Below are positions 1-7,664 of a stretch of DNA of 11,380 bases, piece after piece. Origin of the DNA: an uncultured Eubacterium sp. GTDB lineage: Bacteria; Bacillota; Clostridia; Lachnospirales; Lachnospiraceae. Position numbers and translations under genes: made by a program. Position 1 is the stretch's first letter; the number at the start of each line of letters is the position of its first letter. A model generated the notes under the pieces. The model did not search any database, was not told the origin of the DNA, and saw nothing but the letters and a program-made list of their open reading frames with translations. The stretch spans positions 1 through 11,380 of the forward strand of contig CAKRKO010000084.1 of the NCBI GenBank assembly GCA_934358495.1. Reading direction: 5' to 3'.

Positions 1-437
1 GTCACTTTAGACAGTGTAAACATAACCATCTGGAATGGAACGATCATTGCAAATACAAACAGATAATACAATACTGTGGATAATTTACATGTAACTCTTG
101 TAATCCACCATGCAGCCATGGAAGTCAAAAGCACAATCACGATTACAGAGCAGATGGTAATAAAAGCAGATCTTCCGGCTGCTACCAGCAGTCCTGTTTT
201 CTGAATACCATTCACATAATTGTACATTCCGGAAAAAGTATCCGAATTTGGCAATGCGAACGGTGCATCACTGATATAAAGTTTGTTTTTAAAAGAATTC
301 ATCAATACAAGGAAAATCGGGAACAGGAAAGCCACAGCTAAAAGTGTCATCACAATCGTGATCACAATACCGGTACCTTTTGATACTGCCGGATTTTCAA
401 TGATCTCATTTTTGTTTTGTTTTCTCTTTTTCAGCAT
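1..437 (-). CDS. Carbohydrate ABC transporter permease, MalG/LacG type (3' part beyond window)
   Basis: Inner-membrane permease of a binding-protein-dependent sugar importer, the MalG-like partner of the upstream permease. The window holds the first 145 codons, beginning MLKKRKQNKNEI; the rest lies beyond the left edge. A charged cytoplasmic tail precedes a first membrane segment at about residues 22-46, then comes a short extracytoplasmic stretch with the family-typical NSFKN. Further hydrophobic segments lie near 88-110 and 120-140, with an AAWWITR stretch between. The coupling EAA loop, expected nearer the C-terminus, is not in view. The start is supported by a GGAGG site 9 nt upstream. 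The ATG shares one base with the stop of the preceding permease (TAATG), so the two are probably translationally coupled. The family call is strong; the substrate is unknown. Confidence 0.9.
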   Translation of the reverse strand, partial: MLKKRKQNKNEIIENPAVSKGTGIVITIVMTLLAVAFLFPIFLVLMNSFKNKLYISDAPFALPNSDTFSGMYNYVNGIQKTGLLVAAGRSAFITICSVIVIVLLTSMAAWWITRVTCKLSTVLYYLFVFAMIVPFQMVMFTLSKV

Positions 438-1279
438 TAGTTCTCAACCTCCTTACGTCTTGTAAAGTATAACTGTGTCAGTGAGATTGCTGCTACGATA
501 ATAAAGAAAATAACCGCTTTTGCCTGACCGACACCTTCCCAACCGTTCCTGTTATAGAAGGTCGTATAAATATCGTATGCCAGCATTGCCGTCTTCTTTG
601 CCGGTCCGCCTGCTGTTAATGCCAGGTTCTGATCGAACAGTTTGAAGCAGTTCGTAAGTGTCAGGAACAGACAGATTGTAACAGATGGCATTGTCATCGG
701 AATAATAATCTTGTACAATGTCTGGAATTTATTGGCGCCATCAATTTCAGCCGCCTCAATCAATTCTGTCGGTATATTTTGAATACCGGCAATGTAAATG
801 ATCATCATATAACCGATCAGCTGCCAGTTTGTCAGAATGACCATGCCCCAGAAACCATATTTCGGGTCTGCTGTGATTGTTACATTAAAATGTGCCAGTA
901 CGCCGTTGATCAGCAGTTGCCAGATATAACCAAGTACAATTCCTCCGATGAGGTTTGGCATAAAGAAAATGGTTCGAAAAATATTGGTTCCTTTTAATCC
1001 CCGTGTCAGTCCATATGCCAATGCAAAGGAAATCACATTAATTGTGATTACGGACACAACCGTAAACTTCACGGTAAATAACAGTGCATTCATAAAATCT
1101 TTGTTTGAAAATGCCTTTACATAGTTTGCAATTCCAACCCAGTGTGCATTTGTAACTGTCGTAAATTTACAGAATGAAAGCACGATTCCCATAATAAATG
1201 GGACAATAAAAAACAGGGTAAATGCAATCAATGTAGGTAATACAAAAAGAGCAAAATATTTTTTATATGTCTTTTGCAT
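437..1279 (-). CDS. Carbohydrate ABC transporter permease, MalF/UgpA type
   Basis: Membrane permease of a CUT1-type sugar ABC importer, 280 residues, a usual length for Gram-positive UgpA/LacF-like subunits. Six membrane segments can be read, near residues 10-32, 65-90, 103-127, 142-167, 196-215 and 254-273. The cytoplasmic EAA coupling loop, which docks with the ATPase, is clear at 175-199 (EAAEIDGANKF, ending in IIPMTMP). The C-terminus is a short charged tail. The start has a strong GGGAGGGAG ribosome site about 5-7 nt upstream. It follows the lipoprotein binding-protein gene after 99 nt that contain a hairpin, and overlaps the next permease by one base. No ATPase gene is in view; such systems usually borrow a shared MsmX/MsmK-type ATPase. 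The substrate cannot be read from the sequence. Confidence 0.94.
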   Translation of the reverse strand: MQKTYKKYFALFVLPTLIAFTLFFIVPFIMGIVLSFCKFTTVTNAHWVGIANYVKAFSNKDFMNALLFTVKFTVVSVITINVISFALAYGLTRGLKGTNIFRTIFFMPNLIGGIVLGYIWQLLINGVLAHFNVTITADPKYGFWGMVILTNWQLIGYMMIIYIAGIQNIPTELIEAAEIDGANKFQTLYKIIIPMTMPSVTICLFLTLTNCFKLFDQNLALTAGGPAKKTAMLAYDIYTTFYNRNGWEGVGQAKAVIFFIIVAAISLTQLYFTRRKEVEN

Positions 1280-1305
1280 AAATCTCCCTCCCTACGGATA
1301 CAAAT

Positions 1306-1351
1306 GTTTTCTTCCTAAAACAGAAGAGGAGACGGCCGATGACCGCCTCCT
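1306..1351 (-). terminator. Intercistronic GC-rich hairpin, possible attenuator or mRNA stabiliser
   Basis: Read on the minus strand, positions 1351 down to 1327 form a 9-bp stem, with arms AGGAGGCGG and CCGTCTCCT including one G-U pair, around a 7-nt loop. A moderately T-rich tail (CTTCTGTTTT) follows. It lies just after the stop of the solute-binding-protein gene and before the ribosome site of the first permease. Hairpins here are well known in sugar ABC operons, where they protect the abundant binding-protein mRNA and let only part of the transcripts reach the permeases. The broken T-tract suggests partial termination or a 3' stabiliser rather than a full stop. Confidence 0.6.
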
Positions 1352-1378
1352 TCCCTTTGAGAATTCTATGTAATATGA

Positions 1379-2746
1379 CTACTCAGCTGTTGCTTCTTTC
1401 TCAGATGCCCACTCATCTACTGTATCTGATACTACAGCATCCCATTCTTTATTGCCATTTGCATACTCAAGAAGAGATGCGCCATAATCATCTTTGAATG
1501 TCTGGCTTGGGAATGTTGTAAAGTTCCACGGTACCGTTGTAAGGGAATCATCCTTCATATATCTTACTACTTCCTGTGCTAACGGGTCAGAAGAAATCTC
1601 ATCATCGCCAAATGTGCTGAACGGTGTGATAAACTGAAGATCATTTGTTACCATCTCTTTTCCTTCATCAGAACTGAACACCCATTTCAGGAAATCCAGA
1701 GATGCTTTCTGATCTGCCTCAGATGCATTGCTGTTTACACACATGTAGTTTTCTGTACCGATGCACAGTCCCTGTGTCTCTTCGCCTTCTACGCCTGTAT
1801 AAATCGGCATAAATTTCACGTTTTCTTCTTTTACTACGTTACCACTTACTTTGCTGATCTGAGACCATGCCCAGTTACCATTCTGAACCATAGCAGCTTT
1901 TCCTAATGCAAACTCTGACATAGAATCATCTACTGTCTTGGAACCAACCATTGTAGGCTCAACTGTTGAGTTGTTCAGATACAGGTCGAAAATGTTTTTG
2001 AAGTTCTCATTATATTTGAACGTAATCTCATCCTCATCTTTTACATCTGCATCTTTGTACTCATAGTAAATCGGAAGATTCATCAGATGTGTCTGCCATC
2101 TCCAGTCTTCACCCGGTGCAAAGGATGTGGAAGCAAATACACCATCAATGCCAAGATCATCTTTGTGCGCTGTCATATCTTCTACAACTGCCTTTAATGT
2201 GTCAAAGTTTTTGATCTCATCCATGGATGTTGCTTTTGCGCCCGGAAGTGCAAAATACTTATCCATGATTTCTTTATTATAGATAATGCCGTAACCTTCT
2301 TCTGCAAACGGAATGCCGTATACGCCATCCCCTTCTGTGATCGCAAGGTCTTTATCTACCAGCATATTGTAAAAATCGGTATCCTTCAGATCTGCACAAT
2401 ACTCTTTCCAGGACTGATATCCAACCGGTCCATTGATCTGGAATAAAGTAGGAGCATCGCTTTTTGCCATCTCTGATTTCAGTGTCTGCTCATACTGATT
2501 GGATGCTGCTGTCTTTACTTTTACCGGAACACCTGTCTCCTCAGTATATTTTGCTGCAATTTCTTCCCACTGATCTGCAATCTCCGGTTTGAAATTCAGG
2601 TAATATACAGAGCCTTCTGCACTGCTTCCTTCTTTCTCAGCTCCTGCGGAAGAAGTATCTCCGCCTTTCGCTCCACCGCAGCCTGCTAACATACCGGTTA
2701 CTGTCAATGCTGACAGACACACTGCCAAAAACTTTTTCATTTTCAT
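1379..2746 (-). CDS. Extracellular carbohydrate-binding lipoprotein of ABC importer
   Basis: Lipid-anchored solute-binding protein (bacterial extracellular binding family 1, MalE/MsmE-like), 455 residues. It captures the sugar outside the cell and delivers it to the permease pair encoded next. A basic N-terminus and hydrophobic stretch end in the lipobox LAGC, so Cys23 should be lipid-modified after cleavage. A Gly/Ser/Ala-rich linker follows to about residue 45, then the two-lobed binding domain. Family-typical elements include the YGIPFAEEGYGIIYNKE stretch, DFLKWVFSSDEGKE near the C-terminus, and aromatic clusters (DWRWQ, GNWAWSQ, VPWNF) suited to stacking on sugar rings. The first of two nearby ATGs is chosen because an AGAGGG site lies 8 nt upstream; the second, six bases on, would be spaced 14 nt. 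The substrate is not deducible. The linked phosphorylase makes a malto-oligosaccharide a reasonable guess. Confidence 0.93.
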   Translation of the reverse strand: MKMKKFLAVCLSALTVTGMLAGCGGAKGGDTSSAGAEKEGSSAEGSVYYLNFKPEIADQWEEIAAKYTEETGVPVKVKTAASNQYEQTLKSEMAKSDAPTLFQINGPVGYQSWKEYCADLKDTDFYNMLVDKDLAITEGDGVYGIPFAEEGYGIIYNKEIMDKYFALPGAKATSMDEIKNFDTLKAVVEDMTAHKDDLGIDGVFASTSFAPGEDWRWQTHLMNLPIYYEYKDADVKDEDEITFKYNENFKNIFDLYLNNSTVEPTMVGSKTVDDSMSEFALGKAAMVQNGNWAWSQISKVSGNVVKEENVKFMPIYTGVEGEETQGLCIGTENYMCVNSNASEADQKASLDFLKWVFSSDEGKEMVTNDLQFITPFSTFGDDEISSDPLAQEVVRYMKDDSLTTVPWNFTTFPSQTFKDDYGASLLEYANGNKEWDAVVSDTVDEWASEKEATAE

Positions 2747-2754
2747 AAAAAATA

Positions 2755-2760
2755 CCCTCT
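2755..2760 (-). promoter_or_regulatory. Ribosome binding site deciding the lipoprotein start
   Basis: AGAGGG on the minus strand, 8 nt before the ATG at 2746. This spacing favours that ATG over the in-frame one at 2740. Confidence 0.7.
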
Positions 2761-2775
2761 TTCCTTTTCATTATC

Positions 2776-2801
2776 GTATCAAGTGCATACCTCTTTGATA
2801 C
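2776..2801. promoter_or_regulatory. 26-bp inverted repeat, candidate operator in binding-protein leader
   Basis: Two perfect 7-bp arms, GTATCAA at 2776-2782 and TTGATAC at 2795-2801, flank a 12-nt spacer. The arm centres are 19 bp apart, close to two helical turns, as expected for a dimeric DNA-binding protein on one DNA face. The repeat lies directly downstream of the putative -10 box of the lipoprotein gene, a position suited to repression. The arms are AT-rich and there is no T-tract, so a terminator is unlikely. The binding protein is unknown. AraC-type regulators usually bind direct rather than inverted repeats, so a LacI-type or other repressor encoded elsewhere is also possible. Confidence 0.45.
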
Positions 2802-2838
2802 TTATAATTTTATAGAAAGAGAGTCATAATTAATACAA
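2801..2838 (-). promoter_or_regulatory. Candidate sigma-A promoter of the binding-protein gene
   Basis: On the minus strand TTGTAT (2838-2833) and TATAAA (2814-2809) are separated by 18 nt. A second, weaker -10-like TATAAG lies at 2806-2801. The -35 begins in the last codons of the upstream gene. The poor -35 (3 of 6 consensus bases) fits a promoter that needs an activator, plausibly the response regulator of this cluster. The 83-nt gap, the only large one in the sensing half of the cluster, supports a separate start for the transporter genes. The boxes were picked by eye. Confidence 0.45.
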
Positions 2839-4473
2839 AAGATTTTCAAGAATCATGTTCTTTTTCCACGATTCTGTAAAAATATCAAAATAGGATATTG
2901 GTTCTTCTCCTGTAATGATCTTCATAAAAGCCAGTGTCTCCATATCTGTCATATCCTGCGGTAACTCCCGATGTGAATACGGTACATAGTCTTCATTAAC
3001 ATAAGACACATCTGCCTCTTCAATCAGCCGTACTGCCTGAATCCGTGAAGCATAGGCAGCCCAGTAAACAGGATCCCTGTCTCCATCAAGAAATCTGCGG
3101 CAACTGTCATAATAAGCCGATTCCAGAGAATTCATGGAATCTGTCTGTCGCGGATAATGCAAAGCCAGCCAGATATGATCTGTGGTTGTAAACACAGCAT
3201 TGCTGAAATCACAGTTTGCCACAAGCGGACGTGCCGTGATATCCACCCCACGTTTCTGGTACAGGTCAATTTCTTCGCTCCCATCGTGACGGTATCGCGC
3301 ATTGTCAAAAAGTGCGGTCATAATCTTCATGACGATCTCCGGATGCTCATATCCTTTTCGCACCACGATACAGGGAGATGTTTTTCCATATATGTAAGAA
3401 TGAACTTCTCCATACTCATCAGCGATCACATATGGTTTCCACTCCGCCCCCGGATTTGCCTCCACCGCTTCTATCAGCGGATTATTCGGTGCCCACCACC
3501 AGCCAAAAAAGGCTCCACAGCGGTTATCACGTATCAGTTCTCCGATTTCTCCCGGTGTCCGCATCATATAATCCTGATCCAGAATACCATTTTCATACCA
3601 TCCATGAAGATATTCCAGTGCCTGCCTGGTCTCTTCCGTTAATGATCCATAGATATAACCGTCATCACTATCCTGCAGCCATATCCCCGGATAGGCATGA
3701 AATACGGAAAAAACAGGATCCACAGAGAAATTCGAAGAACCGTTCCCATACAATGTTGCCATACATGGCAATCCGATATTTCCATTTTCTCCCGGATCAT
3801 TTTCCCGGAATGCCTGGATGATCTGCTCCACATCAGCAAGCGTCGACGGTTCCGGAAGTCCCAGTTCTTTCCGCCAGTCTTCCCTCACCCAGAAGAGGTT
3901 GCATCCATAATAAACCTGTGTGGAAGGAAGTGCCATCAATTTTCCATCAATGGTCACAGATTCCAGTAATTCTTTTCCATAACTGCTGTACATGGATTTG
4001 ATCATACTGGAAGTTGCCTCCTGATAGGCATCTGATAAATCTTCAATCATGCCATACTCTGCCAGTTTCTCTACATCCTCCGGACCAGACACCAGCATCA
4101 CATCCGGCAGAGTATTTTCAGCAATCATCCGCTGGATATACAGATAATAATTTTCATCCCCTGACACTTCCATGACATCTTCATTTTGTACATTAAGTGT
4201 TTTTTTCAAATATCGTGTATAAGCATTATCCTCATAAGTATCGCCATCCGGCATACCGGAATTACCGGAAGCAGTCATTTTTGCCAGTGTATAGGTCACT
4301 GTCTCCGGATAAGGTATCAGCGGTGATTTCTCCGCTTTTTCCCAGGATCTGGCTTCCTTTTCATCCGCTTTCTGTTTTGCCACATCACGGTTAATTTCAA
4401 ATGATGCCACACCGAGAAGTACACACATCATTCCGATGACAATAGCCTGTGCTCTTCTTTTGCTATGACTCAT
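2830..4473 (-). CDS. Lipobox-less solute-binding-like protein coupled to sensor kinase
   Basis: A 546-residue protein resembling extracellular solute-binding proteins of the LplA/YtcQ kind. Recognisable stretches are LPDVMLVSGPEDVEKLAEYG, LFWVREDWRKELGLPEPSTL and CIVVRKGYEHPEIVMKIM. The N-terminus MSHSKRRAQ is basic, followed by one hydrophobic segment (about residues 9-24). The only cysteine there sits in GMMC, which is not a lipobox. The protein is therefore either anchored by an uncleaved segment or cleaved near VAS and released. The start is set by a GGAGAGG site and by an 11-nt overlap with the kinase gene. The longer in-frame reading to 4554 runs back through the kinase C-terminus and is not credible. 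The coupling to the kinase suggests an accessory sensor, as in XylFII-LytS, but an ordinary role as a second binding protein for the importer cannot be excluded. Confidence 0.85.
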   Translation of the reverse strand: MSHSKRRAQAIVIGMMCVLLGVASFEINRDVAKQKADEKEARSWEKAEKSPLIPYPETVTYTLAKMTASGNSGMPDGDTYEDNAYTRYLKKTLNVQNEDVMEVSGDENYYLYIQRMIAENTLPDVMLVSGPEDVEKLAEYGMIEDLSDAYQEATSSMIKSMYSSYGKELLESVTIDGKLMALPSTQVYYGCNLFWVREDWRKELGLPEPSTLADVEQIIQAFRENDPGENGNIGLPCMATLYGNGSSNFSVDPVFSVFHAYPGIWLQDSDDGYIYGSLTEETRQALEYLHGWYENGILDQDYMMRTPGEIGELIRDNRCGAFFGWWWAPNNPLIEAVEANPGAEWKPYVIADEYGEVHSYIYGKTSPCIVVRKGYEHPEIVMKIMTALFDNARYRHDGSEEIDLYQKRGVDITARPLVANCDFSNAVFTTTDHIWLALHYPRQTDSMNSLESAYYDSCRRFLDGDRDPVYWAAYASRIQAVRLIEEADVSYVNEDYVPYSHRELPQDMTDMETLAFMKIITGEEPISYFDIFTESWKKNMILENLLY

Positions 4474-6157
4474 TGTCCTCTCCCTTCTGTATCTTTGGAA
4501 AATGCAATAACACCTCAGTACCTTTTCCCAGTTCGCTTTTGATCTGAATGGCATAAGCTTCCCCGAAGCTCAGTTTCATTCTGTCGTTTACGTTTTTGAC
4601 ACCATATCCCAAAGCATGATATTCCAGAACATGTGCAAGCGTATCTGCATCCATCCCAACGCCATTGTCACGGATGCTGACATAAATCACCCCGGAATCT
4701 GTCTCCTCCCAGATACGGAACCAGATCTGGTGATCCGGATCCTCCTTAATATCAAGGCCATGCTCTAACGCATTTTCTACAAATGGCTGGAAAATAAGTG
4801 ACGGAAGTTCATAATCCAACAATTTTTCATCTACATCATAATGCACTTTAAAGTCATTATCATGCATCCAGAGTTGCAACTGTACATATGCCTGAATGTT
4901 CTGAAGTGCCAGCCGCAGGCTGATCCAGGTTCTTCCTTTATTTAAAGTTGTCCGGTAAAATGCAGAAAGTGCAAGCGTCACCTGACTGATTTCCTCTTCG
5001 CCGGCCTCAATTGCTTTCCAGTTGATCATCGACAGAGAATTATACAGGAAATGCGGATTGATCTGAGCCTGCAGTGCTTTCATTTCAAATTCTTTCCGGG
5101 CAATCTGAGTTTCATAATTTTCCCTGATCAATTCCTGGATCCGCTGCATCATATGATTATAACTGTTGATCAGGATTCCCATCTCGTCTTCGCGGTTGCT
5201 GTGGACTGTTGCCTGAATGTTTGTTTCATCCATAGACTGGATTTCTTCTGTCAGTTCTTCCAATGGTCTGGATAAATATTTTGCAAATCTCCTTCCCAGC
5301 AGAATAATACAGATCAGACAGGCTCCTACCTGCACTGCGATCATAAGAAACGCTCTTCCGGAAAACGGACTTAAGTTGGATTTCTTTTGAAAATAAGTAA
5401 CTGTCGCATCCATCTGATTCAGATCCTGATGCACCCATAAATAATCCTTTTTATTCTCTCTAAAACTTGCATATATTCCATTTTTATCTGTACATTTTTT
5501 CCCGGAAAAATTCCATATTTCATCGTTCTGTGTCTGCACATGAACACCATATTGATCCACTGCAAGCTGGTTTAATGATTCAAATAATGTCGGAATATCT
5601 GTGCGAACTGCCACATAACTTTCAATTCCGGAATAACTTGGAATTTTGTATATCGAAATCAGGTCTAATGTACTTTCATCAAATACCCATTCCTTATCCC
5701 TGATTCCATCTCGATACCAGGACTCTTTGTACAGATCCTCCAGTGGATGCGTTTCATTTCCGAAAGACTGCTGAATGCTCTCGGAGTAGATTGTAACAGA
5801 TTCCATGATCAGATTCTGATACTTCAACGCACCGATGGTATTTGATACTTCCTGATACAGTTCATAACGCTGTGTCTTCTTTGTCGGATCGCACTCCAGA
5901 AAATTGATAACATCCTGATTGTATACGAAATAATTCATCATCTGCTGGCAGGTATACATCTGATAATCTACAATCCCACAGGCCTGCTGCAGTGTATTCG
6001 TCATATCTTTTTCCCTGTACTTGAGCACGGTGCGATAGGAATTAAATCCAAGTGAAATGCCCAGTACCAAAACAGGGACCATGCCGACCAGGCACAGAAT
6101 GGTCAGCATCTTTTTTCGAATGGATAGTTTATGAAAGAACTGTTTCAGTTTGCGCAT
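4463..6157 (-). CDS. YesM-type sensor histidine kinase (HPK7/LytS-like)
   Basis: Membrane sensor kinase, 564 residues, partner of the response regulator encoded just upstream. The N-terminal membrane segment lies at about residues 17-38. An extracellular sensing region follows (about 40-265, probably Cache-like), then a second membrane segment (about 268-288) and a HAMP linker (about 289-342). The His_kinase domain carries QINPHFLYNSLSMINW with the phospho-acceptor His369. The ATPase domain has the N-box VENALEHG (Asn462), the G1 box DNGVGM (497-502) and a G2-like GYGVKNV near 517. All catalytic motifs are present. Its start overlaps the regulator gene by 29 nt and has an AAGGGTGG site 8 nt upstream. 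Its stop overlaps the following binding-protein start. Kinases of this class next to CUT1 sugar importers commonly sense extracellular carbohydrates; the ligand here is unknown. Confidence 0.95.
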   Translation of the reverse strand: MRKLKQFFHKLSIRKKMLTILCLVGMVPVLVLGISLGFNSYRTVLKYREKDMTNTLQQACGIVDYQMYTCQQMMNYFVYNQDVINFLECDPTKKTQRYELYQEVSNTIGALKYQNLIMESVTIYSESIQQSFGNETHPLEDLYKESWYRDGIRDKEWVFDESTLDLISIYKIPSYSGIESYVAVRTDIPTLFESLNQLAVDQYGVHVQTQNDEIWNFSGKKCTDKNGIYASFRENKKDYLWVHQDLNQMDATVTYFQKKSNLSPFSGRAFLMIAVQVGACLICIILLGRRFAKYLSRPLEELTEEIQSMDETNIQATVHSNREDEMGILINSYNHMMQRIQELIRENYETQIARKEFEMKALQAQINPHFLYNSLSMINWKAIEAGEEEISQVTLALSAFYRTTLNKGRTWISLRLALQNIQAYVQLQLWMHDNDFKVHYDVDEKLLDYELPSLIFQPFVENALEHGLDIKEDPDHQIWFRIWEETDSGVIYVSIRDNGVGMDADTLAHVLEYHALGYGVKNVNDRMKLSFGEAYAIQIKSELGKGTEVLLHFPKIQKGEDNES

Positions 6158-7661
6158 CTGTCATTCCACCCTTTCGATACTGTTCCGGACTGCATCCACA
6201 ATACTCACGGAAATTTTTACAAAAATAAGATACATTTGAAAAACCAGTTTCTTTACATATCTGCACAATCTTCATAGAGGTATCGGAAAGCAGTTTTTTT
6301 GCCTGTTCCATCCGGTAATTCCGAATAAAACGGCTGACCGTATCCCCGGTTTCTTTCTTAAATATATAACTGAAATATCCCGGTGACAAATACACCAGTT
6401 CGGATAATTTTTCCACACTGATATCCTCACTGTAATGTTCATAAATATAACTTTTTGCCTGTGCAACTTCATTTCTGGCACCATCATTGTTGGCTGCCAG
6501 ACGTTCTTCCATATTCTGGATGAGTGTTTCCACAAGACTTATCACTTCCTGGACAGACTGCATTTCGTATACCTTCTGAACCGCTGTTTCCAGTTTTTTT
6601 CTGTCCTGATGCTGATGCGTGAAAAATTCTTTTACCAGATTGGAAAACAAAAATCTCGTGTAAATCTGCGAATAGCTGCTCAGATCTCCCATACCATTTT
6701 TCAAAATACGAAAATGTTCCCACAGATGAGTCATATCATCCAGGCGGATATTTTCTATCATCCGGCTAATCGTTTCATCCAGGAACTGCTCATTCCCGGT
6801 ATCTTCTGCTACATGATCCGGCATAAATACTCTTGTTTCCTTCTGATAAAATTTATTTTCTATCAGACTTTCAAGCATCTGAAAACGATCCGGCAGTTCA
6901 CTTCGATCCGTAACCGGCTGACCGACTGCCACATAAAAACGATTTCCAAACGTGTGATTCATCCATTCCGCTAAATCTGTTGCAAAAACTTTCTGTTCAC
7001 ATACGCCAAAAAGGACACAGAGTTCCTGATTCTGTGCCAGATTTAAAAAAGATAATTTCTGCTTGCTATATTCTGTCAGTTTTTGAATAAAAACTTCTTC
7101 TGATTCTTCAAAAAAATTATCTTCACTCTCAATTAAAAACAAACCTCTGATCTGATCCCAACGGTCAATATTGATCTTTCCACTGATTTTATTTAACAGA
7201 TCGTCATTTCCCTGACAAAGGTATCTGAAAAGGAAATAATTTTCCAGAGAATCCTGATTCCACTGACTGCGCTGCGCTTCATTTCTCCGCTCAGTAATTT
7301 TCTCCACCAGATGATTCAGCGTGTTTTCGAACTCGACAGGATCCACCGGCTTCAGTACGTAGTTTGAAACGCCGGAAGCCATTGCCTTTTTCGCATATTC
7401 AAACTCACCATATCCGGAAAAAATTACCATTTCCAGATCCGGCTGTAATTTGTGAGCCACAGAAACCAGCTCAATCCCATCCATAAATGGCATTTTTATA
7501 TCTGTCAGCATAATATCCACTGTCCGACGCTGCAAAATTTCGCAGGCCGCCTTTCCATTGGCGGCCTCCAAAATTTCCATCTCTTCACTGCGCCGGTTCA
7601 GCAGAAAACGAATTCCCTTTCGCTCCAGTTTTTCATCATCTACTACCAGAATTGTCAGCAT
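6129..7661 (-). CDS. YesN-type response regulator, receiver plus AraC DNA-binding domain
   Basis: Cytoplasmic transcription regulator, 510 residues. The receiver domain covers residues 1-120. It has the acidic pocket Asp8/Asp9, the phospho-acceptor Asp54 in LTDIKMP, the switch residue Ser82 in FSGYGEF, and the conserved Lys104 in LKP. A long middle region (about 125-395) has no motif I recognise and is typical of YesN-like regulators. The C-terminal AraC/XylS domain (about 399-499) has two helix-turn-helix units, one around LSELVYLSPGYFSYIFKKET and one around ICKETGFSNVSYFCKNFRE. Only 3 nt separate it from the phosphorylase stop, with the GGGGGAG site inside the end of that gene. It overlaps the kinase start. 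Phosphorylated by the kinase, it probably activates the transporter genes, and perhaps its own cluster. Confidence 0.96.
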   Translation of the reverse strand: MLTILVVDDEKLERKGIRFLLNRRSEEMEILEAANGKAACEILQRRTVDIMLTDIKMPFMDGIELVSVAHKLQPDLEMVIFSGYGEFEYAKKAMASGVSNYVLKPVDPVEFENTLNHLVEKITERRNEAQRSQWNQDSLENYFLFRYLCQGNDDLLNKISGKINIDRWDQIRGLFLIESEDNFFEESEEVFIQKLTEYSKQKLSFLNLAQNQELCVLFGVCEQKVFATDLAEWMNHTFGNRFYVAVGQPVTDRSELPDRFQMLESLIENKFYQKETRVFMPDHVAEDTGNEQFLDETISRMIENIRLDDMTHLWEHFRILKNGMGDLSSYSQIYTRFLFSNLVKEFFTHQHQDRKKLETAVQKVYEMQSVQEVISLVETLIQNMEERLAANNDGARNEVAQAKSYIYEHYSEDISVEKLSELVYLSPGYFSYIFKKETGDTVSRFIRNYRMEQAKKLLSDTSMKIVQICKETGFSNVSYFCKNFREYCGCSPEQYRKGGMTDAQTETVLS

Positions 7662-7664
7662 ACA

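Noticed and set aside
1420..1434. GTATC/GATAC palindrome inside the lipoprotein gene
   Set aside because: It is very short, lies within coding sequence near the 3' end, and the GATAC word recurs by chance in the window.
3157..3821. Plus-strand open frames of up to 161 codons opposite the binding-like protein
   Set aside because: Composition is rich in His, Ser and Pro with no recognisable domain, as expected for antisense shadows of a real gene; no ribosome site or promoter was seen.
4474..4554. Longer start for the binding-like protein at 4554
   Set aside because: The added residues are an out-of-frame reading of the kinase C-terminus; the ATG at 4473 has a ribosome site and precedes the hydrophobic signal region.
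6435..6974. Plus-strand 179-codon open frame opposite the response regulator
   Set aside because: It is antisense to a well-supported regulator, rich in Phe, Cys and Ile without a domain, and consistent with a shadow frame.
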